64,000 bases of DNA from Kaustia mangrovi (lineage in GTDB: Bacteria; Pseudomonadota; Alphaproteobacteria; Rhizobiales; Im1): NCBI RefSeq assembly GCF_015482775.1, contig NZ_CP058214.1, positions 2,470,501 through 2,534,500 on the forward strand. Direction: 5' to 3'. The notes beneath the pieces are model-generated. The model saw only the letters and a program-made list of their open reading frames with translations, was not told where the DNA came from and searched no databases. How positions within the stretch are numbered: position 1 is the stretch's first letter; each line of letters begins with the position of its first letter. A program made the translations under genes and the position numbers. This document shows, one piece after another, positions 10,706-18,829 of the stretch.

Positions 10706-11611
10706 TCAGGCCTGAAGGCGCGGGTCGAGCACGTCGCGCAGGGCATCGCCCGTGACATTGGCGGCGAGCACGATGATGAAGATGAGCACGGAGGGAATGA
10801 CGGCGATATGCGGGGCGAACAGCAGGAAGTCGCGGCCCTGGGCGGCCATCATGCCGAGCTCGGCGAGCGGCGGGCGCGCGCCGAGCCCCAGAAAGCTCAG
10901 CGCCGCGCCGATCAGGATGACCTGGCCGAAGCGCAGGCTGATGAAGATCATGATCGAGGAGATGGCGTTGCGCACGAGATAGCGGCCGAAGAGCGCGCGG
11001 TCCGACAGGCCGACCGCGCGGCCGGCCTCGATATATTCCTGCTTCATGATGCCGACCGCGATGCCGCGCGAGATGCGCGCGCAATCGGGCACCGACGAGA
11101 TGGCGAGCGCGAGGATCACCGGAAAGGCGCCCTGCCCGAGCACGGCCACGAGCGCAAGACCAAGCAGGATGGCCGGGAAGGACAGCATCATGTCCACGAA
11201 GCGCATCACCCAGGGGTCGATCCGGCTGTAGAAGGCCGATACGAGCCCCAGAAGGGAGCCGAAGAAGCCGCCGAGCCCGACGCTCACCACGCCGATCAGC
11301 AGCGTCAGCTGCGTGCCGTAGAGAAGGCGCGAGAGGATATCGCGGCCCTGCCCGTCGGTCCCCAGGAGATGCGCCATCGAGCCGCGCGCGGCCCAGGCCG
11401 GCGGGACCATGACCTGGCGCGAATTGGCATAGGGGTCGTAGGGCGCAAGCAGCGGCGCGAACACCGCACCGAGCACGATGACGGCCAGCACGGCCATGGA
11501 GAGCAGCGCCGCGCGGTCGCGCAGCAGCCGGCGCCACCAGGAAGCGCGCCGGGGCGCCGCGATGTCCTCGGGCGCGACGCCGGCGGCCTCGGTGCTTGCG
11601 GTTGCCGTCAT
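10706..11611 (-). CDS. Dipeptide-type ABC transporter permease (DppC/OppC-like)
   Basis: This is the second integral membrane subunit of the importer, 301 residues with six transmembrane helices. The N-terminus (RASWWRRLLRDRAALLSMAV) is the usual OppC_N region before helix 1, followed by LLAPYDPYANSRQ. The EAA loop that docks the ATPase is near residues 195-215 (EAGRAVGLSDRALFGRYLVR). Start and preceding stop overlap as ATGA with the DppB-like gene. Confidence 0.93.
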   Translation of the reverse strand: MTATASTEAAGVAPEDIAAPRRASWWRRLLRDRAALLSMAVLAVIVLGAVFAPLLAPYDPYANSRQVMVPPAWAARGSMAHLLGTDGQGRDILSRLLYGTQLTLLIGVVSVGLGGFFGSLLGLVSAFYSRIDPWVMRFVDMMLSFPAILLGLALVAVLGQGAFPVILALAISSVPDCARISRGIAVGIMKQEYIEAGRAVGLSDRALFGRYLVRNAISSIMIFISLRFGQVILIGAALSFLGLGARPPLAELGMMAAQGRDFLLFAPHIAVIPSVLIFIIVLAANVTGDALRDVLDPRLQA

Positions 11612-12546
11612 GTCTGGACCCTCGGATCGAGCAGGGCGTAGAGGATGTCGACGATCAGGTTGATCGCGATGAAGGCCAGCGCGAGAACCAGGATCGTGCC
11701 CTGCGCCACGGGGAAGTCGCTGGACAGGATCGCGCCGACCGCGAGCCGCCCGATGCCGGGCCAGGAGAAGATCGTCTCCGTGACCACCGCGCCGCCGAGC
11801 AGATAGCCCGCCTGAAGGCCGACCAGGGTGACCACCGGAATGAGCGCGTTGCGAAGCCCGTGGCGCAGGATCACCGTGCGCTCCGACAGGCCCTTGGCGC
11901 GGGCCGTGCGGACATGGTCGAGCTTCAGCACCTCCAGGACCGAGGAGCGCGTCATGCGCGCCACGGGGCCGATGAAGATGAGGCCGAGCGACACCGCCGG
12001 CAGGACGATGTGCATGAAGCCGTCGGCGGTCCAGATCGGTCCACCGCGCCCGATGAACGGGAAGATCGGCCAGTAGACACCGAGGAACTGGATCGCGAGC
12101 AGGCAGATGAAGAAGATGGGCAGCGACACCCCGCCCACCGAGACCGCCATGATCGCGCGGTCGAGGAGCGAGCCGCGCTTCACCGCCGCGACGGTGCCCA
12201 TGCCGATGCCGAGCGGGATGGACCAGACGAGGCAGGCCACCATGAGCTCGACCGTCGGGCCGATAGCGCTCACGAGCTCGCTCGTCACCGTCTTGTTGGA
12301 GATGAGCGAGCGGCCCATGTCGCCCGCGGCCATGCGTTCCAGATAGGCCCAGAACTGCACGAGCAGCGGCTGGTCGAGGCCCATCTGCTTGCGAATCTCC
12401 TCGAGCACCTCCGGCGGTGCCATGGGGCCGGCGAGCACGGTCGCGGGATCGCCCGGCACGAGCTGGAGGAGCATGAAACCGAGAAGCAGGACACCGAAGA
12501 GAACGGGAATGGACAGGACGAGGCGGTTGACGATCTGCGCGATCAT
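11608..12546 (-). CDS. Dipeptide-type ABC transporter permease (DppB/OppB-like)
   Basis: This is the first integral membrane subunit, 312 residues and about six transmembrane helices. It shows the DppB signature at the N-terminus (RLVLSIPVLFGVLLLGFMLL, then VPGDPATVLAG) and the EAA-like loop DHVRTARAKGLSERTVILRH near residue 205. It overlaps the amidohydrolase upstream and the DppC-like gene downstream by four bases each, so the operon is tightly coupled. Confidence 0.93.
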   Translation of the reverse strand: MIAQIVNRLVLSIPVLFGVLLLGFMLLQLVPGDPATVLAGPMAPPEVLEEIRKQMGLDQPLLVQFWAYLERMAAGDMGRSLISNKTVTSELVSAIGPTVELMVACLVWSIPLGIGMGTVAAVKRGSLLDRAIMAVSVGGVSLPIFFICLLAIQFLGVYWPIFPFIGRGGPIWTADGFMHIVLPAVSLGLIFIGPVARMTRSSVLEVLKLDHVRTARAKGLSERTVILRHGLRNALIPVVTLVGLQAGYLLGGAVVTETIFSWPGIGRLAVGAILSSDFPVAQGTILVLALAFIAINLIVDILYALLDPRVQT

Positions 12547-14165
12547 ACGAGCGCCGTCTCCCGCTCGTAGACGACCTCGCCGCCGAGAACGGTCATGTCG
12601 CAGACCGTCTCGAGGATCGCCTCCGGAGGCCCGTCGAACATGTCGCGCGACAGGATCGCCACATCCGCATACTGCCCGGGCACGAGCCGGCCCTTGCGCG
12701 TCTCGTCATGGGCGCCATAGGCGGCCTCGTAGGTATAGGCGTGGAGCGCCTCCGCCAGGCTCATCGCCTGATCCGCCCCGATGACGGTGCCGCGGTCGGT
12801 CTTGCGGGTCACCATGGAATAGATGACGGGGAAGGGATCGATCTCGGTCACCGGGCAGTCGGTGGAGGCGGACGGGTGGAGCCCCGCCTCGATGAAGGCG
12901 CGCATGGGATAGGAGAAGGCGCTGCGCTCCTCGCCGAGGACCTGGTTGTAGAGGTCGCCGAAATAGTAGATGAAGCTCGGCTGCGGGGCTGGAATGACCT
13001 CCAGCCGCTGCATCTGGGCGATCTGCTCGCGGCTGAGCCAGCCGCAATGCTCGATGCGGTGCCGGCGGCCGGGTGCGGGTTCGGCGGCGAGCGCCTTCTC
13101 GTAGGCGGCGAGCACCTGGGCGATGGCGGCGTCGCCAATGGCGTGGATCGCCATCTGGTAGCCGTGCCGGTGCGTGGTCATGACGAGGTCCTCGCAGTCC
13201 TCGTCGGTGAGGCAGAGCAGCCCCTTGTCGTTGGTGCCGAGATAGGGCGTCGTCATGGCCGCGGTGCGACCGCCGGCGCTGCCGTCGGTGAAGATCTTGA
13301 CCGGGCCGATGCGGAACATGTCGTCGCCGACCCCCGTCACGAGGCCTTCCGGCACGGCCTTGTCGAGGATCGAGCGCGTCTTGTCGCCCATCAGGCAGCC
13401 ATAGACGCGCACCGGCAGACGGCCCGTGCGGTGGGCCTTGCGATAGGCCTCCATCTCCGTCCAGCCGTCGCGGATGCCGATGGCGGCCTCCATCACGGAG
13501 GTGATGCCGTAGCGCAGGAGATCCTTGCCGCCGCGCTCGATGGAGCCGACGAGATCGTCGACCGTGAGCTCCGGCAGGACGTCGATCACCGCCTCGCGCC
13601 CGGTCTCCGCGAGCAGGCCGGTGAGCTCGTTGTCCCGGCGCTCGATCAGGCCGCCATAGGGCGAGGGCGTGTTGTGGCCGATCCCGGCGAGCTCCAGCGC
13701 CTTCGTGTTGGCGACCGCCACATGGCCGCAGGTCCGGACCGCATAGACCGGATTGTCCGGGGCGGCCGCGTCGAGCTCGCGGCGATGGGGGTGGCGCTTC
13801 TCGGCGAGCTTGGAGTCGTCATAGCCGCGCGCCAGCACCCATTGGCCGGGCGCGAGCTCGCGGGCGCGCTCGGCGATCCGCTCCAGCACCTCGTCCATGG
13901 TCTTGACGGCGGAGGGGCGCAGATCGACCTCCGTCATGGTCGTGCCATAGGGCAGGAGATGCATATGCGCGTCGTTGATGCCGGGGATCGCGAGCCGGCC
14001 CGCAAGGTCGATCCGGCGCGTACCCGGCCCGGCGAGGGCCTCGATCTCCGCGCGGGGTCCGGCGGCGAGCACCTTGTCGCCGGAGATGGCGAGCGCCTCC
14101 GCGAAGCCCTCGGCCAGGCCCTGCCAGACCCGTCCGCCCACAAGAATGATATCCGCCACCGCCAT
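12543..14165 (-). CDS. Amidohydrolase family protein (YtcJ-like metal-dependent hydrolase)
   Basis: This 540-residue enzyme belongs to the amidohydrolase_3 group (YtcJ and N-substituted formamide deformylase relatives). HMH at residues 67-69 (INDAHMHLLPYG) gives the metal ligands. FTDGSAGGRTAAM near 250 and HAIGDAAIAQVLAAYE near 300 are group motifs, and HRIEHCG and SASTDCPVTEIDP follow. It has no signal peptide, so it should work in the cytoplasm. It lies directly upstream of the permease genes with an ATGA overlap and 86 bases after the aldolase gene. With the second amidohydrolase it implies two successive hydrolytic steps on the transported compound. The substrate is not predictable. Confidence 0.87.
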   Translation of the reverse strand: MAVADIILVGGRVWQGLAEGFAEALAISGDKVLAAGPRAEIEALAGPGTRRIDLAGRLAIPGINDAHMHLLPYGTTMTEVDLRPSAVKTMDEVLERIAERARELAPGQWVLARGYDDSKLAEKRHPHRRELDAAAPDNPVYAVRTCGHVAVANTKALELAGIGHNTPSPYGGLIERRDNELTGLLAETGREAVIDVLPELTVDDLVGSIERGGKDLLRYGITSVMEAAIGIRDGWTEMEAYRKAHRTGRLPVRVYGCLMGDKTRSILDKAVPEGLVTGVGDDMFRIGPVKIFTDGSAGGRTAAMTTPYLGTNDKGLLCLTDEDCEDLVMTTHRHGYQMAIHAIGDAAIAQVLAAYEKALAAEPAPGRRHRIEHCGWLSREQIAQMQRLEVIPAPQPSFIYYFGDLYNQVLGEERSAFSYPMRAFIEAGLHPSASTDCPVTEIDPFPVIYSMVTRKTDRGTVIGADQAMSLAEALHAYTYEAAYGAHDETRKGRLVPGQYADVAILSRDMFDGPPEAILETVCDMTVLGGEVVYERETALV

Positions 14166-14251
14166 GATCGAACTCCCCCACTCGTCTCACCGGCATCAAT
14201 CGAATATATGTGCGGCCGTGCGCCGGCCGGTATTTCCGTCTCGAGCGTCCT

Positions 14252-15022
14252 TTAGCTGTCGAAGTCGGGATGCCGCTTCTTGGCCAGCCGCATATAGGCG
14301 GCCCATTCGGCATCCGCCTTGCCGGGCGTGTCGTGCAGCTTGCTCCACGCCTCGAACTGTCCCGCGGTATGCTCGGCGAGCGCCCTGTCGACGAGGCGCG
14401 GCGTGCCGCCCGACGACATGACGGCGAGCTGCGCCCGGCAGGTGCGCTCCAGATTGTGCATCAGGCTGAAGGCCTCGCCGACGGTGCGCCCGCATGTGAG
14501 AAGCCCGTGATTGCGCAGGATCATCACATTGCGGTCCCCGAGATCGGCGACCAGCCGCTCGCGCTCCTCCAGGCTCAGCGCCACGCCCTCGTAATCGTGG
14601 AAGGCGACGCGGTCGTGGAACTGGAGGGACCACTGGTTGAGCGGCAGGATGCCTTCCTCCATGGAGGAAATGGCGACGCCGGCCACCGTATGGGTGTGCA
14701 GCACGCAATGGACATCGGGCCGCGCGGCATGGATCGCGGAATGGATGGTGAAGCCGGCCTGGTTGATGCCGGCGCCATAGGCGTCGCGCAGGATATTGCC
14801 GTCGAGGTCGACGGTGACGAGGTTGCCGGCGGTCACCTCGTCGAAGCGCAGGCCATAGGGGTTGATGAGAAAGGCATGCTCGCCCTCCTCGCCCGGCGCG
14901 CGTGCGGAAATGTGGGTGAAGATGCTGTCGTCCATGCCGAATTCGGCGATCAGCCGATAGGCGGCGGCGAGGTCCACCCGCTCGACGGCGAGGCCCGCGG
15001 TGACGCGCTCCTGTAAGGTCAT
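14252..15022 (-). CDS. Class II aldolase/adducin family protein
   Basis: This is a 256-residue zinc-dependent class II aldolase-like protein, the fold of fuculose-phosphate aldolase, ribulose-phosphate epimerase and several decarboxylases. HTHTVAG near residue 110 carries two metal histidines and RNHGLLTCG near 165 the third. The acidic catalytic residue would be Glu in EEGILP. The ATG at 15022 (MTLQERVTAGLAVERVDLAA) is chosen over the longer frame because GAGGGGA stands nine bases upstream. It is the promoter-proximal gene of the minus-strand operon and faces gntR across 242 bases. Whether it cleaves a C-C bond or acts otherwise is unknown. Confidence 0.88.
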   Translation of the reverse strand: MTLQERVTAGLAVERVDLAAAYRLIAEFGMDDSIFTHISARAPGEEGEHAFLINPYGLRFDEVTAGNLVTVDLDGNILRDAYGAGINQAGFTIHSAIHAARPDVHCVLHTHTVAGVAISSMEEGILPLNQWSLQFHDRVAFHDYEGVALSLEERERLVADLGDRNVMILRNHGLLTCGRTVGEAFSLMHNLERTCRAQLAVMSSGGTPRLVDRALAEHTAGQFEAWSKLHDTPGKADAEWAAYMRLAKKRHPDFDS

Positions 15023-15094
15023 GGCAATAATCCCCTCGCGCGGGTTGGCCGCGTCGCATGCTTTGTCTCTCGGCGGGTACGATGGCAGAGGCAA

Positions 15095-15120
15095 GTCGAC
15101 AAATCAACTGTCGACAATCG
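15095..15120. promoter_or_regulatory. Pair of GTCGACAA motifs in the aldolase-gntR divergent region
   Basis: GTCGACAA occurs at 15095-15102 and 15110-15117, exactly 15 bases apart, each followed by a related AT(C) end. Each contains the palindrome GTCGAC. FCD-type GntR regulators often bind short TTGTCGACAA-like palindromes, so this is a reasonable operator for the divergent GntR protein. It lies about 75 bases upstream of the aldolase start, on the promoter side of that operon. Confidence 0.5.
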
Positions 15121-15175
15121 GCAATTTGACGATTAATGGGCAATGGAGGTTCATGGGATCGACAAGACCGGCAAC

Positions 15176-15252
15176 GGAGACCGGTCGGAGAACGATTGGA
15201 GACCGTACCGAGACTGTAACGAGACTGTACGGGGACCGGATGGGAACTGGGG
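15176..15252 (+). repeat. Seven 11-bp tandem degenerate repeats in the gntR leader
   Basis: Units start at 15176, 15187, 15198, 15209, 15220, 15231 and 15242 with an unbroken 11-bp period. The consensus is GGAGACCGtac. Positions 2 (G), 5 (A) and 8 (G) are invariant, and position 6 is C in six of seven. A further GGAGAACGG at 15251 follows with a 9-bp step and supplies the Shine-Dalgarno of the regulator gene at 15265. Eleven bases is close to one helical turn, so every unit would face the same side of the DNA. Confidence 0.75.
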
Positions 15253-15264
15253 AGAACGGCCGAC

Positions 15265-15969
15265 ATGCCATCGGGCAAGACTGACGCGGGGGCCGCGAAA
15301 CGGACCTTCCGGGCCGTCCGGCTCGACGATCTGGTGACCGAGATCGCCGGCCAGGTGGTCGAGGCGATCGGCGACGGACGCCTGAAACCCGGCGACAAGG
15401 TGACCGAGCTCACCCTGTCGCGCGAGATGGGAACGAGCCGCGCGCCGGTGCGCGAGGCGCTGCGGCGGCTGGAGAGCCAGGGGCTGATCGTGTCGCATCC
15501 GCGCCGCGGCTTCTTCGTCCATGCCTACGACACGCAGGAGCTGGAGAACATCTACGACCTGCGGATCTGCCTGGAGCTCCACGCCGCGCAGAACGCCATT
15601 GAGCGGATGGGCGAGGACGATGTCGCCCGCCTGCGCGAGCAGGTCGCGCTCCTCCACGAGCTCGGCGCCGCCAACGCCGCCCAGGAGCAGGTCGCCGCCG
15701 ACTACGCCTTCCACCGCATGCTCTGCGAGATCGCCGGCAACGAGCGCATCGTGCGGCTCTTCGATACGCTGGCGACCGAGCTGCGCGCCGGGATCGCGCT
15801 GATCGGCGTCCTCTACGACGACCCGGTGCGGATCGCGCAGACGCACGATCCGATCATCGAGGCCATCGAGGCGCGCGACGCGGCCATGCTGCGCGAGGTC
15901 CTGCACGACCATCTGAGCGACGCCCGAACGCAGGTGATCCGCCTCTTCCGCAAGACCTCGGAGAGCTGA
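15265..15969 (+). CDS. GntR-family transcriptional regulator (FadR/FCD subfamily)
   Basis: This 234-residue regulator has an N-terminal winged helix (about residues 20-85) with the GntR pattern LSREMGTSRAPVREALRRLE and an all-helical FCD ligand domain after it. The FCD metal-ligand pattern is seen as DLRICLE, DYAFHRMLCEIAGNERI and the late histidines in THDPIIEAIEARD and VLHDHLSDA. It is divergent from the aldolase/amidohydrolase/ABC operon and is probably its repressor, released by a pathway intermediate. The start has GGAG ten bases upstream inside the last 11-bp repeat. It converges with the DUF2478 gene across 16 bases. Confidence 0.92.
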   Translation: MPSGKTDAGAAKRTFRAVRLDDLVTEIAGQVVEAIGDGRLKPGDKVTELTLSREMGTSRAPVREALRRLESQGLIVSHPRRGFFVHAYDTQELENIYDLRICLELHAAQNAIERMGEDDVARLREQVALLHELGAANAAQEQVAADYAFHRMLCEIAGNERIVRLFDTLATELRAGIALIGVLYDDPVRIAQTHDPIIEAIEARDAAMLREVLHDHLSDARTQVIRLFRKTSES

Positions 15970-15985
15970 CGGGCGCGCATGTGTC

Positions 15986-16549
15986 TCAGGACACGGCCGA
16001 CGCGGCGTCCGACGGGGCCTCGGGGGACGCCGCCGGAAGCTGTGCGAGGCACCAGCGCAGGACCTGCCCGACATCCGGCTCGAGGGTGACGGCGATGCCG
16101 CCGCCGAACGCCTCCCAGGCCTCCGCATAAGGCTCCTTGACCGCCGTCAGGACAGGGATGCCGGCATCGACGGCCCGCTCGACGACCGCGCGCAGGCCAT
16201 GGCCCTCCGCCTCGCCCTTGCCGAAGCGGTTGAGGACGACAAGCGCGGTCTGCGGGCCGATATCGTGCAGAAGGCGGGCGGTCGCGTCGGCCAGCGCCTG
16301 CGGGTCGAGCCGGCAGCCGCGCGATCCGGGCCCCAGGGCCTGGGTTATGCGCCGCCGCCCGCCGCTGGCGACATCCTCCAGATAGGTGGCGGAACAGCAG
16401 CCCGGCCCGTCCGGCACGTCGTGCTGGAGATAGCCGGCGACCCTGTATCCGCGTGCCGCGACGGCGCGGGCGGCCGCCGCGAGCACCGCATCCACCCCGT
16501 CGCCGGCGGAAAACCGCACCGCTGCGAGGGAAACCGTCCGGTCCGTCAT
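15986..16549 (-). CDS. DUF2478 domain protein at the end of the nar operon
   Basis: This 187-residue soluble protein has the DUF2478 pattern: a start like MTDRTVSLAAVRFSAGDGVD, GYLQHDVPDGPGCC near residue 42, TYLEDVASGGRR, GSRGCRLDPQALAD near 78, LNRFGKGEAEGHGLR near 115 and IPVLTAVKEPYAEAWEAFGG. The layout resembles a P-loop-like Rossmann fold without a clear Walker A. Function is unknown; as I recall, such genes often lie near molybdate or nitrate genes. Here it follows moeA with a four-base ATGA overlap, which argues for a role in molybdenum or cofactor handling. The three cysteines (CC and GC) are candidates for metal contact. Confidence 0.82.
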   Translation of the reverse strand: MTDRTVSLAAVRFSAGDGVDAVLAAAARAVAARGYRVAGYLQHDVPDGPGCCSATYLEDVASGGRRRITQALGPGSRGCRLDPQALADATARLLHDIGPQTALVVLNRFGKGEAEGHGLRAVVERAVDAGIPVLTAVKEPYAEAWEAFGGGIAVTLEPDVGQVLRWCLAQLPAASPEAPSDAASAVS

Positions 16550-17904
16550 GCGGCGTCTCCGGTGCCGGGACCGGCCCCCGACGGGGCGAAGGCGCGGAAC
16601 CCCAGCGGGTCGCCCGGTGCGATCCCGGAGACGCCTGCGGGGATGACGGCGAGGCCGTCGGCTTGGCACAGGGCATGGAGCGTCCCCGAGCTGCCATTGC
16701 CGAGTGTCTCGAGAACCGGCAGCCCCTCGGGCGAGCGGTCCCTGACCCGGGCGGGAACGAACTCCGTGCGGCCCGTCTTCCGGCTCGCCGCGAACCCGGC
16801 AAGCGCGCGGACCTCCACGGCGCCGTCGCCCCCGGCTCCGGCAAGCCGCGCGATCTGCGCGCGGGCGAAGAGCTCGAAGCCGACGAAGGCCGCCAGCGGA
16901 TTGCCCGGCAGGCCGAGATAGGCGGTGCGCTTCAGCGTCGCGAACATGGCGGGTTTGCCGGGCTTCAGCGCCACCTTCCAGCCATGAACCCGGCCGCCGG
17001 CGTCGAGGAGTGCCGCGCGGACAAAGTCGCGCGCGCCGACCGAGACCGCGCCCGAGGAGATCAGCATGTCGAACCGGCCCGCATGGCGCGCGAGGGTGCG
17101 CGCGGTCTCCTGCCGGTCGTCGTCGAGAATGCCGAGATCGACCGCCTCCGCGCCCGCGCGCTCGGCAAGCGCTATCAGCATCGGCCTGTTGGCGTCGAAG
17201 ATCCGCCCGCCATCCGGCGCGGCTCGCGACAGGAGCTCGCTGCCGGTGGAGAGGATGCCGATGCGGGGCCGCCGGACGACGTCGAGGGTGGTATGGCCAT
17301 TGGCCGCGAGCAGGCCGACATGGCGCGGCTCGATCCGCGTGCCGCCCGCGACGAGCTCCGCACCCCGTGCGATATCGGATCCCAGCGGGCGGATATTCGC
17401 GCCCTCGCGCGGGCGGTGGCGAACCGTCAACAGGGCGCCCATGTCGGTGCAGTCCTCCGCCCTCACCACCGCGTCGGCACCGCGCGGAACCGGCGCGCCG
17501 GTGAAGATCCGCCAGGCCGCGCCGGCCGGCAGCGCGGCGCCGGACGGGCTGTCTCCCGCCGCGACCGTTCCCGCGACCTCGAGATGCCACGGCCCCTCCC
17601 CGTCGAGATCGCCGAGGCGTATCGCGAAACCGTCCATGGCGGACTGGTCGAAGAACGGCATCGGCCGCGGCGCACAGAGCGTGCGGGCGGCGATCCGCCC
17701 GACCGCATGGCCGAGACCGACCGCCTCGCTCTCGCGCACCGGCGCGACCATGGACAGCGCGAGCGCGACCGCGTCGTCCACGGCGAGCATGCCGCCCGGC
17801 CCGCCAGGACCGTCGCAGCCGCAGCGTTCCGCCCCGGACGGATCCGCCGGCAGGGGTGTAACCGGTAAGAACGCCACGTCGCGTGACTGGACACGCAAGG
17901 TCAT
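16546..17904 (-). CDS. moeA: Molybdopterin molybdotransferase MoeA
   Basis: MoeA inserts molybdenum into adenylylated molybdopterin, the step needed to arm nitrate reductase. Motifs present are FDQSAMDGFAI near residue 90, SGAVSVGARDF near 275 and LPGNPLAAFVGFELFARAQI near 315, followed by the C-terminal domain. The ATG at 17904 is chosen over the GTG at 17913 because a perfect Shine-Dalgarno, TAGGAGGTGA, overlaps that GTG and lies eight bases before the ATG. The product is 452 residues, with a 35-residue extension at the front containing GAERCGCDG, absent from E. coli MoeA. It lies after the parvulin gene and before DUF2478 in the nar transcript. Confidence 0.93.
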   Translation of the reverse strand: MTLRVQSRDVAFLPVTPLPADPSGAERCGCDGPGGPGGMLAVDDAVALALSMVAPVRESEAVGLGHAVGRIAARTLCAPRPMPFFDQSAMDGFAIRLGDLDGEGPWHLEVAGTVAAGDSPSGAALPAGAAWRIFTGAPVPRGADAVVRAEDCTDMGALLTVRHRPREGANIRPLGSDIARGAELVAGGTRIEPRHVGLLAANGHTTLDVVRRPRIGILSTGSELLSRAAPDGGRIFDANRPMLIALAERAGAEAVDLGILDDDRQETARTLARHAGRFDMLISSGAVSVGARDFVRAALLDAGGRVHGWKVALKPGKPAMFATLKRTAYLGLPGNPLAAFVGFELFARAQIARLAGAGGDGAVEVRALAGFAASRKTGRTEFVPARVRDRSPEGLPVLETLGNGSSGTLHALCQADGLAVIPAGVSGIAPGDPLGFRAFAPSGAGPGTGDAA

Positions 17905-17919
17905 GGAGGTCACCTCCTA
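17905..17919 (-). promoter_or_regulatory. Shine-Dalgarno of moeA inside a palindrome and overlapping the upstream stop codon
   Basis: On the minus strand TAG, the parvulin stop, runs straight into GAGGTGACCTCC and then the moeA ATG. GGAGGTGACCTCC (17917-17905) is a perfect palindrome about its central G. A GGAG/CTCC hairpin would hide the ribosome site unless ribosomes finishing the upstream gene open it, giving translational coupling. Confidence 0.6.
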
Positions 17920-18825
17920 CTGGACGAGCGGACCGTCTGCGGCGGTCAGCGAGATGCCGCGAATATCGGCCTCGCCGGCCAGCACCGCGATATATTGCGC
18001 GACCGCCTTCGACCAGGAGGACGCCTCGAGCCAGGCGGCGATCCGGTCGGCCACCATGTCGAAGGGCAGCTGCTCGCCCTCGATCCGCCTGTCGAGCGCG
18101 ATGAGGTGGACCCCGAAGGGGCTCTCCACGGGATGCGCGGAAATCTCGCCCTCCCGCATCTGCGCCAGGGCCGCCTCGAACTCGTCGACCGTGCTGCCGG
18201 GCGTAAGCTGGCCGAGATTCCCGCCATGCTCGCGCGAGGGGCAGTCGGAGTGATCCCGGGCCAAAGCGGAGAAATCCTCCGGCCGGCCGGCGAGATGCGC
18301 GCACAGGCGGTCCGCCCGCCCGCGTGCGGCGGCCCGCGCCTCGGCATCGTCCGGCGCCGCGGCAAGCAGGATGTGGCGGGCCTCGAACAGCGGCTCGGTG
18401 CGGAACTTGTGCGGATGACGGTCGTAATAGCGCCGGCATTCCTCTTCCGTCGCCATCGGCGGGCGCACCTCCCGCTCGATCAGCAGGCCGATGGCGGCGT
18501 CGCGCTCCGTCTCCACCCTGCCGGCCTCGTCGCGCCTGGGCGCAGCGGACAGGCCGAGACGGCTGGCCTCCTGCGAGAGGAGCTCGCGGACCGCCAGTGC
18601 CCGCGCGGCCGCACGAAGCGCCGCGCCGGGCGTCTCTGCCGGATGGTTCTGGGCCTCCGCGCGGATCTCGCTCTCGGGGATCACGGTGCCGTTGACCGAT
18701 ACGTCCGCGACGATGGGGGCGGCCTTCGGCGGGACCCTCGTATCGGGCTCGCGATAGGTCGTGTAGCCCTCGCCCTGCGCTGCCGTGGAGGGAATGAGCT
18801 GGGGATTGCGGTAGAGCGTCGCCAT
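17917..18825 (-). CDS. Parvulin-type peptidyl-prolyl isomerase of the nar operon (NifM/PpiC-like)
   Basis: This 302-residue protein carries a C-terminal PpiC rotamase domain (about residues 150-250: EARHILLAA, DHSDCPSREHGGNLGQL, FEAALAQMREGEIS, VESPFGVHLIALDRR). A helical N-terminal half resembles NifM and SurA-like chaperones. It has no signal peptide, so it should act in the cytoplasm, where NarGH is assembled. Genes of this kind lie next to narI in other nitrate reducers, Pseudomonas aeruginosa among them. It follows narI by four bases. Its likely role is folding or maturation of a nitrate reductase subunit, but that is inference. Confidence 0.87.
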   Translation of the reverse strand: MATLYRNPQLIPSTAAQGEGYTTYREPDTRVPPKAAPIVADVSVNGTVIPESEIRAEAQNHPAETPGAALRAAARALAVRELLSQEASRLGLSAAPRRDEAGRVETERDAAIGLLIEREVRPPMATEEECRRYYDRHPHKFRTEPLFEARHILLAAAPDDAEARAAARGRADRLCAHLAGRPEDFSALARDHSDCPSREHGGNLGQLTPGSTVDEFEAALAQMREGEISAHPVESPFGVHLIALDRRIEGEQLPFDMVADRIAAWLEASSWSKAVAQYIAVLAGEADIRGISLTAADGPLVQ

Positions 18826-18829
18826 GGGA

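Noticed and set aside
15265-15969. GntR protein as regulator of the nar operon
   Set aside because: It converges with the nar operon tail and is divergent from the aldolase/ABC operon, and nar has its own Crp/Fnr regulator with matching boxes.
17911-17913. GTG start for moeA nine bases upstream
   Set aside because: It lies inside the Shine-Dalgarno sequence, so the ATG at 17904 is the better start.
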